Shown here: positions 61,479 to 64,000 of the stretch, one piece after another | How positions within the stretch are numbered: the first letter of the stretch is position 1 | How the letters are laid out: every line of letters begins with the position of its first letter | Assembly (NCBI RefSeq): GCF_003269065.1 | Contig: NZ_QLTA01000020.1 | Coordinates: 1-64,000, forward strand | DNA from: Paracidovorax anthurii | GTDB lineage: Bacteria; Pseudomonadota; Gammaproteobacteria; Burkholderiales; Burkholderiaceae_C | DNA length: 64,000 nt | Direction of reading: 5' to 3' | The notes under the pieces: model-generated | Told to the model about the DNA's origin: nothing | Seen by the model: only the letters and a program-made list of their open reading frames with translations | Databases searched by the model: none | Translations under genes and position numbers: made by a program

Positions 61479-62027
61479 ATGATTCCCCGTTCACCCCACG
61501 ACGCACCCCCCGATTCCGGCCCCGGCAGCGATGCCGGCGGCGAGAGCGCCTCCGCGACGGCACGCGCCGCGCGGGACTCCGCGCAGCAGGTCTGGCTCGC
61601 GGGCCTGGGCGCCTTCGCGAAGGCCCAGCAGGAGGGCGGCAAGGTGTTCGAAGCCCTGGTGCAGGAAGGCCTGGCGCTGCAGCGGCGCACCCAGTCGGCG
61701 GCGCAGCAGCACCTGGCGGAAGCCGCATCGCGCGTGGGCAGCGCCGCGAGCGAGCTGGGCGCCCGGGCGGCGGGCTCCTGGAGCCAGCTGGAATCGGTCT
61801 TCGAGGACCGCGTCGCCACGGCGCTCTCGCGCCTGGGCGTGCCGACCTCGCGGGACATCCAGGCACTGCACGAGCGCATCGACGCCCTCACCCGGGCACT
61901 GGAGAAGGCCCAGGAATCCCCTCGGGAAACGCCCCGGGCCCGGCGTGCCGCGGCCGCACAGCCGCCACGCAGCCCCCGCCCATCGGCGCGCGCTACGCGG
62001 CCCGGCAAGCCCCCGGCCGGCACTTGA
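61479..62027 (+). CDS. Phasin-like polyhydroxyalkanoate granule protein
   Basis: A 182-residue protein with a central amphipathic, Ala/Gln/Glu-rich helix (QVWLAGLGAFAKAQQEGGKV at ~38-57 and on) and a Lys/Arg/Pro/Ala-rich tail. The first part matches the poly(hydroxyalkanoate) granule-associated phasin family (VWLAGLGAFAKAQ), which covers the granule surface. The tail may bind DNA, as in PhaF-like phasins. ATG 61479 has AGGAAAGGAG upstream. A TetR-type regulator gene of the same pathway follows on the same strand. Confidence 0.8.
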   Translation: MIPRSPHDAPPDSGPGSDAGGESASATARAARDSAQQVWLAGLGAFAKAQQEGGKVFEALVQEGLALQRRTQSAAQQHLAEAASRVGSAASELGARAAGSWSQLESVFEDRVATALSRLGVPTSRDIQALHERIDALTRALEKAQESPRETPRARRAAAAQPPRSPRPSARATRPGKPPAGT

Positions 62028-62203
62028 CGCCCCTCGGGCGACCCCGGCGAGACAACGCGGCGGCAGGCTGCGACACCAAGCCTTCAAGACCCCGCATGGT
62101 GCACTGCAAAACGGTCTGAGCCCCACCGTCGGTTAGAGTGGCCTCGGGAGAGAGGGAACATGAATCCCGAGGCAATCACCACCCACGAGACAAGGGGGCA
62201 GAG

Positions 62204-62869
62204 ATGGCAAAGAAAGCGCCGCGCCGCACCGCCGAGCGCATCCTGGAGACAACGCTGGAGCTGTTCAACCGCTTCGGCGAGCCCAACGTGTCCACCACGG
62301 CCATCTCCGCGGAACTGCGCATCAGCCCGGGCAATTTCTACTACCACTACGCGGCCAAGGACGAGCTAGTCGTCGCGCTCTATGCGCGCTACGAGGCCGA
62401 GCTGTCCGAGCTGCTGGGCGCCGCCGATGGCGTGCGCGACGTCGAAGACGCGTGGTTCCTGCTGCATTCGCTGTTCGAGCGCATCTGGCAGTACCGCTTC
62501 CTCTATCGCGACCTGAACGACCTGCTGTCGCGCAACCGGCACCTGGAAACGCATTTCCAGGGCCTGCTGGCGCGCAAGGAGCGCGCCGTGCGCGCGATGC
62601 TCTCGGGCATGGAGCGCTCGGGGGCCTTGCGCATCGGCGCGCGCGACCTGGACACGGTGGCCGACAGCACGATGGTGGTGGTCACCTACTGGCTCAGCTT
62701 CGAATACGTGCGCGATCCCCGTCATGCGCTGGAGCCCGAGAACGCCCAGGCGGCGCTGCTGCGCGGCGCGCAGCACGTGCTGGGGCTGCTGGTGCCCTAC
62801 CTTGGCGAGGGCCAGCGCGCCCACCTCAAGGCGCTTTCCGAAGGCTATGGAACACCCACCGTAACGTGA
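62204..62869 (+). CDS. TetR-family regulator, PHA-related
   Basis: A 221-residue TetR protein. The DNA-binding domain is at residues 8-58 (RTAERILETTLELFNRFGE, ISPGNFYYHYAAKDELV). The ligand domain includes YRFLYRDLNDLLSRNRHLET, typical of the TetR group often found next to phasin or PHA genes. ATG 62204 has GGGGGCAGAG upstream. The 176 bp before it may hold its promoter. It is followed by the TPR-like gene after 46 nt. Confidence 0.8.
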   Translation: MAKKAPRRTAERILETTLELFNRFGEPNVSTTAISAELRISPGNFYYHYAAKDELVVALYARYEAELSELLGAADGVRDVEDAWFLLHSLFERIWQYRFLYRDLNDLLSRNRHLETHFQGLLARKERAVRAMLSGMERSGALRIGARDLDTVADSTMVVVTYWLSFEYVRDPRHALEPENAQAALLRGAQHVLGLLVPYLGEGQRAHLKALSEGYGTPTVT

Positions 62870-62915
62870 TGCGGCGCGCGGTGCAGGCCCCGCCGGCACC
62901 CCGCAGGAGAACCCC

Positions 62916-63692
62916 ATGGAACCCTGGTCCCCCTTTCCCCACACCGACGAATATCCGTTCACCCCGGACGACGTGCGCCGCCAATGGGAACGCCTGCACC
63001 GGGGAGACGCGGAGCCCTGCCCCAAGGACCCGGCCGTGCTGAAGGCCTGGGCGCTCTTCCACGGCGGGGAGTTCCATGCCGCGATGCGGGCAGGCCTCGC
63101 CGCCGGCGGCGCGGGGGTCACCGTCGCCAACAAGGCCGCCGTCGTGTACGCCACCTACCTGGAGCCCAGCGAGACCACGCGGCTCGCGCTGCTGAGCCAG
63201 GCATCGCAGCGGTCCCGCGCCCAGGCCGCCGCGGAGCCCGGCAATGCGAATGCCTGGTTCTGGCATGCCTACGCGCTCGGGCGCTACAGCCAGGGCATCA
63301 GCGTGGCCAAGGCGCTCGCGCAGGGGCTGCCCCGCGAGGTGCGCGGCGCGCTGGGCCGGGCGATCGACCTCAGCGACCGGCATGCCGATGCGCGGCTGGC
63401 GCTCGCGGTGTTCCATGCCGAGGTGATCGACAAGGTGGGCGAGATGGTGGGCAGCATCACCCACGGCGCGCGAAAGCAGGAGAGCCTGCGCCTGTTCGAC
63501 GAGGCCTTCGCGCTCGACCCGCACTCGGTGATCGGGCGCATCGAATACGCCAACGCGCTGGTGATGCTGGATGGCGCCGACCGCGAGCCCGATGCCACGC
63601 GGCTCTATGAAGACGCCGCCAACGCCGATGCGGCCGATGCCTGCGAGCGGCTGGCGGTGGAGCTGGCGCGGCTCGAACTGGCCGACGGCTGA
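62916..63692 (+). CDS. TPR-like protein of unknown role
   Basis: A 258-residue cytosolic protein with helical TPR-like repeats (FHGGEFHAAMRAGLAAGG, NANAWFWHAYALGRYSQGIS, HADARLALAVFHAEVIDKVG and ESLRLFDEAFALDPHSVIGR). Proteins of this shape are common in betaproteobacteria near TetR or PHA genes, without known function. A scaffold role is likely from the repeats alone. ATG 62916 has GCAGGAGAACCCC upstream, a good ribosome site. Confidence 0.7.
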   Translation: MEPWSPFPHTDEYPFTPDDVRRQWERLHRGDAEPCPKDPAVLKAWALFHGGEFHAAMRAGLAAGGAGVTVANKAAVVYATYLEPSETTRLALLSQASQRSRAQAAAEPGNANAWFWHAYALGRYSQGISVAKALAQGLPREVRGALGRAIDLSDRHADARLALAVFHAEVIDKVGEMVGSITHGARKQESLRLFDEAFALDPHSVIGRIEYANALVMLDGADREPDATRLYEDAANADAADACERLAVELARLELADG

Positions 63693-63707
63693 GCACGGCC
63701 GGGGCTC

Positions 63708-63768
63708 AGAAGGTGTGAATGCATCCGGCGTGGGCCGATCGGCCATGGCGGGTTCTTGCACACCTTCT
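63708..63768. repeat. Long-range inverted repeat after the TPR-like gene
   Basis: AGAAGGTGTG (63708-63717) and its complement at 63759-63768 bracket a 41-nt segment with a GGCCGATCGGCC palindrome inside. It is between convergent genes, so a shared 3' structure or a remnant of a mobile repeat is possible. Confidence 0.4.
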
Positions 63769-63838
63769 CAGCCCATACCGATGGCGATCCACGCGATAAA
63801 AGGCATTGATCCGAGGCGGCCGGGCCGCCGCGGCGCGG

Positions 63839-64000
63839 TCACCACCGGGACGGCGCGTGGACCTCGGTCTCGGCGAAACGCTCGGCCGCGATGGCCAGCA
63901 GGCCCTCGAAGATCAGGTTCTCGATGAGGTCGAAGGGCCGCGTCATGCTGGGCGCCATCTTCCAGCCCGCGCCGCCGGTCATCATGCACGCGGGCTCCTC
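63839..64000 (-). CDS. coaX: Type III pantothenate kinase, C-terminal fragment (runs off right edge)
   Basis: The last 53 codons of a minus-strand gene are present, ending in TGA at 63839. [15 protein letters not shown] and [20 protein letters not shown] match the C-terminal end of type III pantothenate kinase (CoaX), which makes 4'-phosphopantothenate in CoA synthesis. The GG and the final helix are the conserved parts. The rest of the gene is outside the window. Confidence 0.75.
   Translation of the reverse strand, partial: EEPACMMTGGAGWKMAPSMTRPFDLIENLIFEGLLAIAAERFAETEVHAPSRW

Noticed and set aside
1..64000. tRNA, rRNA, riboswitch or CRISPR array
   Set aside because: I looked for cloverleaf-like, known aptamer-like and regularly spaced direct repeats by eye and saw none; a covariance-model scan would be needed to exclude small RNAs.

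Overview
The window is high-GC DNA (roughly two thirds G+C by eye) with tightly packed genes. It looks like a betaproteobacterium of the Comamonadaceae, most likely Acidovorax/Paracidovorax. This is inferred from a Xanthomonas/Acidovorax-type type II secretion operon (E-F-G-H-I-J-K-L-M-N-D), an SlmA-type regulator, a bactofilin, a Bug-family receptor, a phasin next to a TetR regulator, and the style of the intergenic repeats. No rRNA, tRNA, CRISPR array or complete mobile element was seen. The start of an IS4-family transposase lies at the left edge, and the end of coaX lies at the right edge.

Layout. 1-2.4 kb: an IS4-like element has cut an ATP-grasp ligase gene, which follows an MFS exporter gene on the minus strand. 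2.6-10.2 kb: a LysR regulator, then a plus-strand run of a membrane-anchored sulfotransferase, an SGNH-type protein, a 27-residue cationic ORF, a two-copy haem-oxygenase-like (putative diiron) protein, a NodU/TobZ-type O-carbamoyltransferase and a 51-residue membrane ORF. I read this as an uncharacterised small-molecule or glycan tailoring locus. 10.3-15.7 kb: a Cys/Met-metabolism PLP enzyme, an Atm1-like ABC exporter, a YciA-like thioesterase, a bactofilin and a Bug receptor. 15.9-24.3 kb: a beta-oxidation operon (enoyl-CoA hydratase, thioesterase, thiolase, FadN-type enzyme, DUF2147 protein, acyl-CoA dehydrogenase) led by a TetR gene with a palindromic operator. 24.5-28.4 kb: slmA, a TctE/TctD-like two-component pair and argB.

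28.8-38.8 kb: a surface-glycan locus with a WecA-like initiating transferase, a GT2, a 1268-residue methyltransferase/GT2/GT-B fusion, two methyltransferases and a Wzm/Wzt-type ABC exporter. 39-42.8 kb: a PpiC-type prolyl isomerase, a large secreted surface protein and a small lipoprotein. 42.8-53.7 kb: eleven type II secretion genes in one minus-strand operon. 53.9-55.8 kb: an exported GH-A-like putative glycosidase, divergent from that operon. 56-61.3 kb: a dTDP-L-rhamnose operon (rfbB, rfbD, rfbA, rfbC) with an O-GlcNAc-transferase-like gene inserted before rfbC. 61.5-63.7 kb: a phasin, a TetR regulator and a TPR-like protein. 63.8-64 kb: the coaX 3' end.

The dTDP-rhamnose operon plausibly feeds the glycosyltransferases of the 29-38 kb locus, although the secretion operon separates them. 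Two copies of a ~245 bp structured intergenic repeat each start about 10 nt after the stop codon of a minus-strand glycan gene (28.5 and 55.8 kb). The most novel items are the carbamoyltransferase/double haem-oxygenase-like locus and this repeat with its covarying hairpins.
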